Notes under the pieces: model-generated
Told to the model about the DNA's origin: nothing
The model's input: only the letters and a program-made list of their open reading frames with translations
The model's database searches: none
Assembly (NCBI GenBank): GCA_910583845.1
Contig: CAJUAB010000003.1
Location: 159,105 to 223,104, forward strand
Direction of reading: 5' to 3'
Origin: an uncultured Acetatifactor sp.
GTDB lineage: Bacteria > Bacillota > Clostridia > Lachnospirales > Lachnospiraceae
DNA: 64,000 nucleotides
Translations under genes and position numbers: made by a program
In this document: piece after piece, positions 1 through 7,580 of the stretch
How the letters are laid out: the number at the start of each line of letters is the position of its first letter
Numbering within the stretch: the first letter of the stretch is position 1

Positions 1-420
1 CCCGCAAAAATTTCTCCGCTTCCTCTTCTCGTCCTTTTTGCCTGGACAGCAGACGTCCTAATTCTGTATGAGGATGCAAATTTTTAGGATCAATCTTTAT
101 TGCTTCCCGCAAAAATTTCTCCGCTTCCTCTTCTCGTCCTTTTTGCCTGGACAGCAGACGGCCTAATTCTGTACGTGATTGAATATTCTTGGAATCAATT
201 GCTATTATTTCCCGCAAAAATTTCTCCGCTTCCTCTTCTCGTCCTTTTTGCCTGGACAGCAGACGGCCTAATTCTGTACGTGATTGAATATTCTTGGAAT
301 CAATTGCTATTATTTCCCGCAAAAATTTCTCCGCTTCCTCTTCTCGTCCTTTTTGCCTGGACAGCAGACGGCCTAACTCCGTGCGGCAATGAATATTAGA
401 TGGATCGATTTTTATCACGA
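1..420 (-). repeat. 105-bp tandem repeats encoding TPR units
   Basis: Four 105-bp units start at 1, 106, 211 and 316. Units 106-210 and 211-315 are identical base for base; the first and last diverge in their second halves. Each unit encodes 35 residues in the STAND protein frame. The array probably continues beyond the left edge. Identity at the DNA level, including silent positions, points to recent duplication. Confidence 0.95.
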
Positions 421-2439
421 TAAGGAATTTTTCTTCCGCGGCAAAATTGTTTTTCCTTTCGGACAACCATATTCCCCATTCTGTATAAAGTTTTATTATC
501 AATAAATCGTTTTCTAATTCAGGTGCAAGATTGTCCAGAACAGCTTTGATTGTAAAACTGCTTTCGGAGAGGTTCTTTTGGTACCTCGCCCACAAAAAGC
601 CTAAACACAAATATGTTTTTCCAACGTGCGAAAGATTTAGGCTCCCTTTTTGCATTCGGGAATAGATACACTCCAAATAGCCCCAGTAATCAATTTCGCC
701 GATTGATGGCTTCTGGCCTTTCCGCATTTCTTTTTTATTTATGGTATTCGTTAAAAATGTTTCGATTTCATTTTCATCCATACAATCCAGCAAATCAAAT
801 ATCACGGAATTAATGGTGACTTTGCTTTTATTAAAAAGGAAAAACAACTCTGCAATGACATCATGTTTAGGCTGCAGCGTCTCGTTTCTCTCCTGATAAA
901 CTACCGGTTCCACATGCTGCGGTACAAACCGCTCACACAAGCGCGTTCTCAATTTACGCGCGTTTAATTCAGCAAAGCGTTTACAGAATAGCGAAAGTGA
1001 CAATGGTGTATGGAACACTTTCAGAGCCGCAATTACGCCATATAGCTGGATGTCGGTATCTACTTTTCCAAACTCGCTCTCAATCAGATCGCCCCATTCT
1101 TCCCAATCTAATTTGATGCTTCCTGGTTTAGACGTAATTTTTTTCAGTTCAAACAAAGTGCGGTAGATCAATTCCACCAAACTGACATACGGCTTCCCAT
1201 ACCGGCCTAATGCTCTATTTATCACAGATAATTGATCTGTCTCACTTATTGCCCCATCTTTTACCAGATAGGAAGTGCTCTTTTTCAGTATGGATTTTCT
1301 TCTTTCCACGCTCTCTGAAAAATAGCGAGACGTATAATCTTTTAAACGGTATTCCCTGGTCTGGCCGATGCCTTGCAAGATAACAAGCTCTGCATTTTCA
1401 AACCAATGCAGCAATAAATCCTGATCTGGATCAGCAATCAATGTAAGCCTGTTTTCCCGTTCTGCCATAAGCAGATGTATTTTGTGATTATGAGGCCACC
1501 TGGCTTGTAAGCTTGCAAAGGATTCTCTCCCCTCAAAGGGATTATCAATGCATAGCAACACACTTTGCCTGGCAGGTGTAAGCTTAATCAGGCAATCAAA
1601 GAATTGATCTGCCATTTGTTCCGTTATAGTTTCTTTGTTTGACAGCGACAGCCAGACTGTCAGATGTCCTGCAGAAGCGTTCTGCACTGCTACACGCATC
1701 ATCAGGCTGGTTTTTCCCTGGCCCCCGTTTCCTGTAATTATAACAGAGGCACTGTTTTGCATAAGTTCCTCTATGGCCTGTACGGCCTCTTTGTGCGGGA
1801 CGTCCGCATCTGCACTGATGACTTTGAGCATGGTACGAAAATTATTGTTAACGGTAAAGAAATTTTTAATAGTCAATTCATTGCAGGAAATCCTTGCATC
1901 TGTGACATTGCAAGGGGTAATCATTGTCGCAATATGATTAATTCCCTGGCTGTCCAGTCGTGCTTTTATCTGAGAAGCCGCTTCCAATATTTGTGGAAAA
2001 TCAGCCAGCTTCTCAGAAACAATTTCCAGATGGTTCTGAATCATAATATCGTGTATCCACGCTGAAAAATCTGGAATGGTCATCCATTGCTCCATTAAAT
2101 AGGAAATGATAATTTCGGCTTCTTCTTTGCTTGCAATATGAGAGGAAACCATATCCCTTGCACCAGGCAGCACATTGCGCTGCAAACAGGTTTCCCAATA
2201 TCCCAGAATATCTCCTTCAAGGGGAATGCCTAATTCCTCCTGCCGGTATTTTCTGTATTCGCAGTAACGTGCATACGCAACGCCCGATTTTTTCCGAATA
2301 GCACTCAGTGTTTCTTCAATATGGCTGCTGTTTTTGTTTTTGAAGTGGTCGAAAATTGTTATCAGTGATCCACCGAATCCTATTGATGTATTAAGAGCAG
2401 AAAGCCCCTCTGTAATTGTATCTAAAATGCTGACCATCT
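1..2439 (-). CDS. STAND-type P-loop NTPase with TPR repeats (partial, apparent frameshift)
   Basis: The reading frame runs from about 2443 to the left edge on the minus strand, so the C-terminus lies outside the window. A Walker A motif (GNGGQGKT, codons at 1732-1709) is followed by a Walker B-like LLCIDNP near 1560. A long helical region then leads to tandem 35-residue TPR-like repeats (key positions ELGRLL, EEAEKFL, IDSKN) from about 420 to the edge. This domain order is typical of STAND/NB-ARC-like signalling ATPases, many of which act in antiphage defence; that role is inferred. The best start is ATG at 2439 with AGGAG seven bases upstream, but this frame stops after about 20 codons. It joins the long frame only if two bases of a TTTCTCTG stretch near 2400 are removed. 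Without that, the first in-frame ATG is at 2152. Base composition is more AT-rich than the rest of the window. Confidence 0.75.
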
Positions 2440-2734
2440 GATCACTCCTAACCTCCATATAAATCTGCTGATTTTCCAACACATACCGAATTTTAAGGAC
2501 AGTTGCCATTAAACGGGTTCATCTTATTCTCACACGCATCCTTAGTTTTGTTATGTAGAATATTTTGCAGAATACTAAAGCATGCTGTCGTCTATATTCC
2601 ATTTTACCACAATTTTCCTCATGGTCTACTACAATTTTCAAGATAATCCACAATTTCACTGATCACTGATCGGAATATCTTTATTACCGTCAGAAGGAGC
2701 TTGCGGAACTTAGCATATTGCTTTTCTCAGGCAG

Positions 2735-2935
2735 CCTTACCTTCCTTAGCCTGATTTGCAATATGTCTTGGAGTATCTCTTGAAATGCCGGACAGTCAAA
2801 GCGTTTACCTACTGAAACCGTTGTCGATGTAGTAATGCATAACAGGGATCTGATGTCGGCGTCCCCATTCTTTAATCACAAGCCTCTGATTTTCTACAGA
2901 CCCGTGGGGATCTCGGATAACATCTCCCTTATACG
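2735..2935 (-). pseudogene. serine recombinase N-terminal remnant
   Basis: Reading the minus strand from about 2930, the frame shows the pattern GSVENQRLVI, an IPVMHYYIDNGFS block and, after a stop and frame change, FDCPAFQEILQDI. This matches the N-terminal catalytic region of large serine recombinases, whose families show an (S)xENQ motif, then YxDDGYSGTNFxRPxF. There is a stop after GFSR and a one-base frame change, no start, and no C-terminal half. It is a decayed fragment, probably of an integrative element. Confidence 0.6.
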
Positions 2936-2937
2936 AA

Positions 2938-2965
2938 AAGGGCTATGGCGCAAACCATAGCCCTT
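2938..2965. terminator. perfect 11-bp inverted repeat, possible terminator
   Basis: AAGGGCTATGG and its complement flank the six-base loop CGCAAA. Read on the minus strand the hairpin is followed by a short T run (TTTTC). No intact gene ends here, so it may be a leftover terminator of the lost mobile element. Confidence 0.4.
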
Positions 2966-2982
2966 GAGGGGATTATACTATG

Positions 2983-3180
2983 TTCCATTTTCCACTTCCA
3001 CGAGCTCAGGCATACTTATACAAGCAATCTGCTGTCAAACGGCGCAGCACCGAAGGACGTGCAGAAACTCTTGGGCACTCTGACGTAAGTGCCACCATGA
3101 ATGTGTATGCCCACGCCGCAAGGGAAGCAAAGCGGACTTCCACAGGGCTTTTGGATAAGGTGGCAGGCAATGATTTGATA
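2983..3180 (+). pseudogene. tyrosine integrase C-terminal remnant
   Basis: Two frames together give FHELRHTYTSNLL, then NGAAPKDVQKLLG, then after a frame change HSDVSATMNVYAHAAREAKR. These are the box II histidine-arginine motif and the catalytic tyrosine segment of phage/ICE-type tyrosine integrases. Only about 60 residues of the C-terminus remain and a frameshift separates the two halves, so the product cannot be functional. It lies next to the serine recombinase remnant and the STAND gene, consistent with the edge of an old island. Confidence 0.7.
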
Positions 3181-3473
3181 CACTCAGAAAAATCTTTCCC
3201 CTGTGAACTGCCCATAAGGTCAAAAACAAGGGAAAGTACATAGCAATTCACTGTATGAGGCTCAAAAACCCTTGAAAAATAAGGAAAGGTCAGGAAATTC
3301 ATCTGTAACTTCCGATTTATATATTGGATTATAAAATCTCTATCTGCCATTTACAATGTATATTTATAAGTTATTTCTCAATGGGTACACAATTTCGAAA
3401 AGGGAGAAAAAACTATGAAATTCCAACAAATGCGGGAAAGCGCACGGATATGCTACAGCCAATATTACGGACA
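3181..3473. other. intergenic, nothing recognised
   Basis: Between the integrase remnant and the flagellin terminator I see only short open frames without convincing ribosome sites or family motifs. Confidence 0.5.
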
Positions 3474-3501
3474 GGAAAACCCGCAGTTCAGCGGGTTTTC
3501 C
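3474..3501 (-). terminator. flagellin transcript terminator
   Basis: A perfect 11-bp stem (GGAAAACCCGC with its complement) with a six-base loop lies 56 bases past the flagellin stop on the minus strand. The 3' arm ends in a T-rich stretch. It is well placed to end the csrA-flagellin transcript. Confidence 0.75.
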
Positions 3502-3556
3502 ATTGACAATAGATTTTGTTTCAGTAAAATCTGTTCCTATGCCGCCATCTGCATCC

Positions 3557-5167
3557 TTACTGGAGCAGAGACAGCACACCCTGATTGGCCTGATTGGACT
3601 GGGCCAGCATAGCCTGACCGGCCTGGGCCAGAATATTGTTGTTGGAATACTTCACCATCTCCGTCGCCATATCGGTATCGCGGATCTGGCTCTCAGCCGC
3701 AGTGGTATTCTCCACCACGTTGTCCAGATTGTTGATGGTGTGCTCCAGACGATTCTGGATGGCACCCAGATCAGAGCGCTGCTTGGACACCAGCTTTAAC
3801 GCCTCAGATATCGTATCAATAGCAGCTGTAGCCGTATCCTTGGAGGAAACATCCAACCCGTCAACGCCTATGCTTATAGCGCTCATGCTTGCGATCTTTA
3901 AGCTGATCTTATTGTCATCCGAGGAATCGGCCCCCACATGAAGGCTCAGCTCCAAATCATCATTGACAGTCTTCTCCACTGTGTACGTATCCAGTTCAGC
4001 CTCCGTTACCTCCGTCCCCTGTTCCGCGTCCGCATATAACTTTTTCCCGTCTTTGAGCATATCGGCAATGTCTGACGCATTTACGGCCTTACCGTCCTCA
4101 TCGTACAACTGGGCCTTTCCTTTTGTCTCCGGAGTGTAGGTATAATCGGCATCCGTTGCGATTACCTCCGGCGTGGTCACCTTCGGAGCTGCTGTATATA
4201 CTTTGGTCGTGTTGTCTGCCTTAAGAGCGGCGGCAAGTGTTGCGGCTGTATACTCCGTACCATCTTCGGAATATACCTTATTGGTAATGGTCGCGCTTGC
4301 ATCGGCAAATTCTACTTTATTAGTTGTACCATCCACCGTTGCCGCTGCGCCACTGCCATCATTATTGTCCCAAAGCTGAAAGCCATCTTTCAGGGTGCCA
4401 TCCTCATTAAAATAGGTATCCGCATTGGCATTTGTAACCGCCACTGCTCCGGTGTCATCCGTTTCCGTGTCCGCATTCGCGTAAAACGTACCGGTTATTG
4501 TCCAACTTGCTGCGGTAAAAGTATAGTCTGTGCCGGCAGTCGCCACTGTGCCTGCATCTTTCACCGCCGGAGTCTTGATCACCTTTGCGGCGGGGTCATT
4601 GTCCAAATACGCTTTTAATGCGTCCTCGTCATTGATTTCTGTTGTGCCATCCGCCTCATACAGCTTTGTTACGCCTGTTCCGAAAGCCGCGCTGGAAGGT
4701 GTGGCGAGATCATCTTTATAAGAATATACGGTTTTGCTGCCCGCCTTCTCATCCCCCTTCAACAAATAGGTCTCGTTGAACTTGGTCGTCGTGGACACGC
4801 GGTCAATCTCCGTGATCAACTGCTTGATCTCTGCCTGTATATAACTTCTGTCATCCTCGCTGTTTGTTCCGTTGGCGGATTTTACTGCCAGCTCATTCAT
4901 CCTCTGAAGCATATCATGCACTTCCGTCAGCGCGCCTTCTGCGGTCTGCACTGCGGATATGCCGTCCTGGGCATTCAGGGACGCCTGGGTAAGGCCTCTG
5001 ATCTGCTTTCTCATTTTTTCGGAAATTGCCAGCCCGGCCGCGTCATCCGCCGCACGGTTGATCTTATAGCCGGAAGACAGCTTCTCCGTGGATTTGGACT
5101 GCGAGGAAGCAGTCAGCCCCAGCATTCTGTTGGAATTCATCGCCCTTAAATTGTGTTGTACTACCAT
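3557..5167 (-). CDS. hag: flagellin
   Basis: Structural subunit of the flagellar filament, 536 residues. The N-terminal D0/D1 region (about 1-140) carries the conserved NRAADDAAGLAISEKMR and QTAEGAL blocks. The C-terminal region (about 445-536) carries the SQIRDTDMATEMV block and an LAQAGQAMLAQ helix. Between them is a roughly 300-residue acidic, Thr/Ala/Asp-rich surface domain, longer than in minimal flagellins, so the surface of the filament is expected to be strain-specific. The start is fixed by AGGAGG six bases upstream. It lies downstream of csrA on the same strand, and I see no clear sigma-D promoter in the 256-bp gap, so it is probably co-transcribed with csrA and controlled by the invertible segment upstream. 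Its leader carries a CsrA-type hairpin. Confidence 0.97.
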   Translation of the reverse strand: MVVQHNLRAMNSNRMLGLTASSQSKSTEKLSSGYKINRAADDAAGLAISEKMRKQIRGLTQASLNAQDGISAVQTAEGALTEVHDMLQRMNELAVKSANGTNSEDDRSYIQAEIKQLITEIDRVSTTTKFNETYLLKGDEKAGSKTVYSYKDDLATPSSAAFGTGVTKLYEADGTTEINDEDALKAYLDNDPAAKVIKTPAVKDAGTVATAGTDYTFTAASWTITGTFYANADTETDDTGAVAVTNANADTYFNEDGTLKDGFQLWDNNDGSGAAATVDGTTNKVEFADASATITNKVYSEDGTEYTAATLAAALKADNTTKVYTAAPKVTTPEVIATDADYTYTPETKGKAQLYDEDGKAVNASDIADMLKDGKKLYADAEQGTEVTEAELDTYTVEKTVNDDLELSLHVGADSSDDNKISLKIASMSAISIGVDGLDVSSKDTATAAIDTISEALKLVSKQRSDLGAIQNRLEHTINNLDNVVENTTAAESQIRDTDMATEMVKYSNNNILAQAGQAMLAQSNQANQGVLSLLQ

Positions 5168-5188
5168 AGTATTACCTCCTTGTTTTTG

Positions 5189-5212
5189 ACCGGGTACATC
5201 CGTTTACCCGGT
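5189..5212 (-). promoter_or_regulatory. CsrA-binding hairpin in the flagellin leader
   Basis: On the transcribed strand, 8-base arms ACCGGGTA and TACCCGGT enclose the loop AACGGATG. The loop presents ACGGA (consensus ANGGA), and the stretch GTAAACGGATGT matches the known CsrA consensus RUACARGGAUGU at 10 of 12 positions. It lies 22 bases upstream of the flagellin ATG, and a second GGA is inside the Shine-Dalgarno AAGGAGG. The arrangement mirrors the two-site control of hag by CsrA in Bacillus. Binding is inferred. Confidence 0.7.
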
Positions 5213-5423
5213 GTTGCCATATATGATTTTCTGTCTGAGTTCTCCCGGCTCTTAAGTCCGCCCGAGCCCTCCCGGCAGTCCCGTGTACTGATCGCGTCCT
5301 GTCCCCGGGCTGCCGCTTTATAATAACCGCCGCCCCTAGGTTAGCGGCAGATTATTACCTCTGATTTTCAGTCCTTCCGTTCAGTCCGGCATCCATGCCT
5401 TTTTCCGGTCCGGAAAGACATCT
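5213..5423 (-). other. csrA-flagellin intergenic leader
   Basis: No gene is visible. The transcript of this GC-rich spacer contains several more GGA triplets and one imperfect hairpin (arms about 5321-5333 and 5344-5357). I found no TAAA/GCCGATAT-type promoter here, which supports co-transcription of flagellin with csrA. Confidence 0.5.
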
Positions 5424-5690
5424 TCACACAATGCCTGTGTTTCTGACAATGGAGATATTTTTCTTCTTATATTTCTCCGGGTGTTCTTCCTCCCGATAAT
5501 AATGAGGCATCCGGGCCCGCAGTTCCGGGTCCTGTATCCTTTTCTCCAATGCCCTGCTTCTGACGATGTTCAACTCTCTGGGCGCGTCAATCATGATGCG
5601 CATATGATTTCCCGTGCCCCCCAGAAATACCAGTCTGATATCGTCACCGATCATCACATACTCTTCCGCTGCCACTGACATTCTCAGCAT
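5424..5690 (-). CDS. csrA: carbon storage regulator CsrA
   Basis: Small RNA-binding translational regulator, 88 residues. The core reads as the CsrA fold: MLRMS at the start, VMIGDDIRL in the second strand, IDAPRELNIVR at residues about 33-43 with the arginine that contacts the GGA of target RNA. A roughly 35-residue charged tail after the core makes it longer than the usual 60-75 residues. The ATG at 5690 is preferred over a longer open frame because GGGAGGT lies just before it and homology starts there. In Firmicutes CsrA represses flagellin translation, antagonised by FliW; no fliW is in the window. Its position directly in front of flagellin suggests a built-in translational brake on the same transcript. 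Confidence 0.92.
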   Translation of the reverse strand: MLRMSVAAEEYVMIGDDIRLVFLGGTGNHMRIMIDAPRELNIVRSRALEKRIQDPELRARMPHYYREEEHPEKYKKKNISIVRNTGIV

Positions 5691-5773
5691 CCTTCTACCT
5701 CCCTGCACTTTCCCGTTCAACCGGGGACCTGCCGCCTTGCAGTTGTACCTCTGCCTGCGCGTCTTTCGCCGCC

Positions 5774-5802
5774 GATATACCTTTTGCAACAATTCATATC
5801 AA
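5774..5802 (-). promoter_or_regulatory. possible orientation-independent csrA promoter
   Basis: On the minus strand, TTGATA (5802-5797, inside the left inverted repeat) is followed after 17 bp by TATATC (5779-5774, outside the repeat). Five of six and four of six bases match the sigma-A boxes. Because the repeat sequence is restored after inversion, this promoter would persist in both states and could give basal csrA expression. Its strength is uncertain. Confidence 0.35.
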
Positions 5803-5811
5803 AATGTTGCA
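5785..5811 (+). repeat. left inverted repeat (recombination site)
   Basis: A 27-bp site made of TGCAACA, a 13-bp asymmetric spacer (ATTCATATCAAAA) and TGTTGCA. The inverted half-sites around a spacer have the layout of a tyrosine recombinase crossover site. Its exact reverse complement is at 6559-6585. Confidence 0.9.
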
Positions 5812-5856
5812 TTTTTTCACAGAAAGTAGTATCACTTATCAAAAAAGGAGATTATT

Positions 5857-6432
5857 ATGAGCACAACACAACCCATCAGAGACAGAGAAGCATTACAGAA
5901 GTTCAAAAATTATTATCTGCTGAATGAAGCAAATTACCGGAATTATGCCCTGATCATCACCGGGCTGAACACCGCCCTGCGGATCAGCGACATTTTGCGT
6001 CTGACCTGGAACGCGGTATTTGACGGAGACCGCATAAGGGAGCACATTGAATTGAAGGAACAAAAAACCGGAAAGACCAACCGCATTCTGCTGAACAGGG
6101 AATTACGCGCCGTCCTGACGTGTCTCAGAGCGCAGTCCCAGCATTGTGACAAGGACTCGTTCCTGTTCGTCAGCCACCGCAGGGCAGAAAATCCTCTGTC
6201 CAGATACCAGGCCTACCGGATTATCCGCCACGCGGCCCAGATGACGGGTCTCGGGGACAACATCAGCTGCCATTCCCTGCGCAAGACCTTTGGATACTAT
6301 GCCTGGAAGCAGGGCATCCCGCCCGCTATGTTGATGTGTATTTTCAACCACTCTTCCTTTCAGGTCACACGGCGTTACCTGTGTATCGACCAGGACGATA
6401 AGGACGCGGTATTTTCCAATATAAAATTGTGA
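5857..6432 (+). CDS. tyrosine recombinase (DNA invertase, FimB/FimE size)
   Basis: Catalyses strand exchange between short inverted sites. At 191 residues it is little more than a catalytic domain, like the FimB/FimE and Mpi-type invertases. The active-site set is complete: Arg42 (TALRISDIL), Lys73 in the beta-hairpin (KTGKTN), His139 and Arg142 (HSLRKTF), His165 (NHSS) and Tyr174 (TRRYL). The start has AAAGGAG upstream. The gene is wholly inside the 5785-6585 inverted-repeat pair, 45 bp from the left site, so it inverts with its own substrate. If flipped it would read in the same direction as csrA and flagellin, and its transcript could run into them since I see no terminator after it. Confidence 0.93.
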   Translation: MSTTQPIRDREALQKFKNYYLLNEANYRNYALIITGLNTALRISDILRLTWNAVFDGDRIREHIELKEQKTGKTNRILLNRELRAVLTCLRAQSQHCDKDSFLFVSHRRAENPLSRYQAYRIIRHAAQMTGLGDNISCHSLRKTFGYYAWKQGIPPAMLMCIFNHSSFQVTRRYLCIDQDDKDAVFSNIKL

Positions 6433-6513
6433 TTCCCGGGTAATGGGCAAGAACGGAAAGACATTTCTGACAGCACATCTCAGAATATATTTTCAAAAAA
6501 ATAAGAAACTCTC

Positions 6514-6540
6514 TAAAGTAACAGAAAAAATCACCGATAT
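6514..6540 (+). promoter_or_regulatory. sigma-D (sigma-28) type flagellar promoter, OFF orientation
   Basis: TAAA (6514-6517), a 15-bp spacer and ACCGATAT (6533-6540) match the Bacillus sigma-D consensus TAAA-N14-16-GCCGATAT at all but one position. It also fits the extended form TAAAG. It lies inside the invertible segment, 18 bp from the right inverted repeat, and now points right, where no rightward gene follows. After inversion it would occupy about 5830-5856 and drive csrA-flagellin with a leader of about 130 nt. Confidence 0.75.
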
Positions 6541-6556
6541 ATGTAATGTAAGCAAG

Positions 6557-6598
6557 GATGCAACATTTTGATATGAATTGTTGCATCTTTTTATTTTT
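6557..6598 (+). terminator. intrinsic terminator built on the right inverted repeat
   Basis: Here the repeat half-sites are extended to GATGCAACA and TGTTGCATC, a 9-bp stem, followed by TTTTTATTTTT. A transcript started at the 6514-6540 promoter would end here. The left copy has AAAAGG after its stem when read outward, so it lacks the T run and should not terminate. Confidence 0.65.
6559..6585 (-). repeat. right inverted repeat (recombination site)
   Basis: Exact 27-bp reverse complement of 5785-5811. Identity stops abruptly on both sides, so the conserved unit is just the two 7-bp half-sites and 13-bp spacer, as expected if selection acts on a recombination core. Confidence 0.9.
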
Positions 6599-6734
6599 CC
6601 TGTATTTTCTGTTTTTATACATTCCCCCCGAAAAGCAGACCTGGATGTCTGCCGTTTCCGGTTTTCAAGGACAAAAAAATAGCCGCCGCCATTCACAGCA
6701 GCGACCGCATACAGCGGAAGTAAGGACATAAAAG

Positions 6735-6775
6735 AACACCGCGAAACAACAGCCATGCCGTCATTTCGCGGTGTT
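6735..6775 (-). terminator. terminator of the rpsF-ssb-rpsR operon
   Basis: Twelve-base arms AACACCGCGAAA and its complement enclose a 17-nt loop. On the minus strand the hairpin is followed by TTCTTTTATG. It lies 31 bases past the rpsR stop. Confidence 0.75.
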
Positions 6776-6805
6776 TCCCGTATTTCTGTCCTGATTGGAC
6801 GGACC

Positions 6806-7069
6806 TCAGTCCTGAACGTAAGGCATCAAAGCCACATGGCGCGCCCTCTTGATCGCGGAAGTCAGCGCCCTCTGATGCTTCGCGCAGTTGCCGGTGATCC
6901 GGCGGGGAAGGATCTTGCCTCTCTCAGACACATATCTCTTCAGCTTGTTGGTGTCCTTGTAGTCAATCACATTATCCTTTCCACAGAACACACACACTTT
7001 CCTTTTTCTGCGGATACCGCCTTTTTTTCTAACCGGGGAATCAGATTTCTCTGCTTTATTGTAAGCCAT
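6806..7069 (-). CDS. rpsR: 30S ribosomal protein S18
   Basis: Structural protein of the small subunit that pairs with S6, 87 residues. The characteristic core is present: CVFCGKDNVIDYKD with the CxxC pair at residues about 26-29, then LKRYVSERGKILPRRITG and a C-terminal HQRALTSAIKRARHVALMPY. It has a longer lysine/arginine-rich N-terminal lead (about 20 residues) than the E. coli protein, usual for Clostridia. Last gene of the rpsF-ssb-rpsR operon, 32 bp after ssb, and followed by a strong terminator. Confidence 0.98.
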   Translation of the reverse strand: MAYNKAEKSDSPVRKKGGIRRKRKVCVFCGKDNVIDYKDTNKLKRYVSERGKILPRRITGNCAKHQRALTSAIKRARHVALMPYVQD

Positions 7070-7101
7070 TTTCAGTGCCTCCTATCTTGAATAATCATCC
7101 A

Positions 7102-7563
7102 TTAATTAAACGGCAGCTCCTCGTCTATTCCGTCAGGAATATTCATGAAGCCGTCACCTGCGCCGCTGGGTGCGGGTGCGCTGTTGCCGCCGCCCATATA
7201 ACCACCGCCGTTGTACCCGTTGTCACTGTTGGCCGCCGATGCGTTCTTGCTCTCGGCAAACTCTATTTCATCTACAATGACACGGACACTGTAAACCATC
7301 TGACCATCCTTGTTGGTGTAGTTGTCGTTCTGGATTCTGCCGCAAACTACCACCTTTACGCCCTTTCGCAGATAGCGCTCAATAAACTCGGCCTGCTTGC
7401 CAAACGCGGTGCAGTTGAAGAAATCCGCGTCCGGTTCACCCTCCCGTTTAAATCTTCTGTCCACCGCAATGGAAAAACGCGCCACGGAAGTCTGGCTGGC
7501 TCCCTGCGAATATCTCACCTCGGGATCTCTGGTCAAACGTCCCATAAGAATTACTTTGTTCAT
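7102..7563 (-). CDS. ssb: single-stranded DNA-binding protein
   Basis: Coats single-stranded DNA in replication and repair, 153 residues. The OB fold occupies about 1-105 (MNKVILMGRLTRDPEVR at the start, VVVCGRIQNDNY in the later strands). A Gly/Asn/Ser-rich linker (about 110-140) leads to the acidic tip DEELPFN that recruits partner proteins. It sits between rpsF and rpsR, the standard Firmicutes order. Confidence 0.98.
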   Translation of the reverse strand: MNKVILMGRLTRDPEVRYSQGASQTSVARFSIAVDRRFKREGEPDADFFNCTAFGKQAEFIERYLRKGVKVVVCGRIQNDNYTNKDGQMVYSVRVIVDEIEFAESKNASAANSDNGYNGGGYMGGGNSAPAPSGAGDGFMNIPDGIDEELPFN

Positions 7564-7580
7564 GCCTGATCTCGCTTTCT

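Larger units (their letters stand above)
5785..6585. mobile_element. invertible DNA segment carrying its own recombinase and a sigma-D-type promoter
   Basis: The 801 bp between perfect 27-bp inverted repeats contain a single gene, a tyrosine recombinase, and near the right end a TAAA-15-ACCGATAT promoter pointing right. Recombination between the inverted sites would flip the promoter so that it reads leftward into csrA and flagellin. In the present orientation it points into a terminator. The csrA start lies only 95 bp beyond the left site, and no other leftward gene intervenes. Inversion is inferred from sequence and not observed; an IR-flanked mobile element is the main alternative, but I see no target duplication. 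Confidence 0.75.

Noticed and set aside
1..420. CRISPR array
   Set aside because: The repeats are 105 bp, contiguous and in frame with a TPR protein; there are no spacers. The 27-bp units at 49716-49895 are likewise coding.
5213..5423. Separate sigma-D promoter for flagellin
   Set aside because: No TAAA with GCCGATAT-like partner at 14-16 bp spacing is present in the gap.
5785..6585. Simple insertion element rather than an invertible switch
   Set aside because: No flanking target duplication is seen, the repeats have crossover-site layout, and an outward-capable flagellar-type promoter faces a flagellin operon; kept as the weaker alternative.
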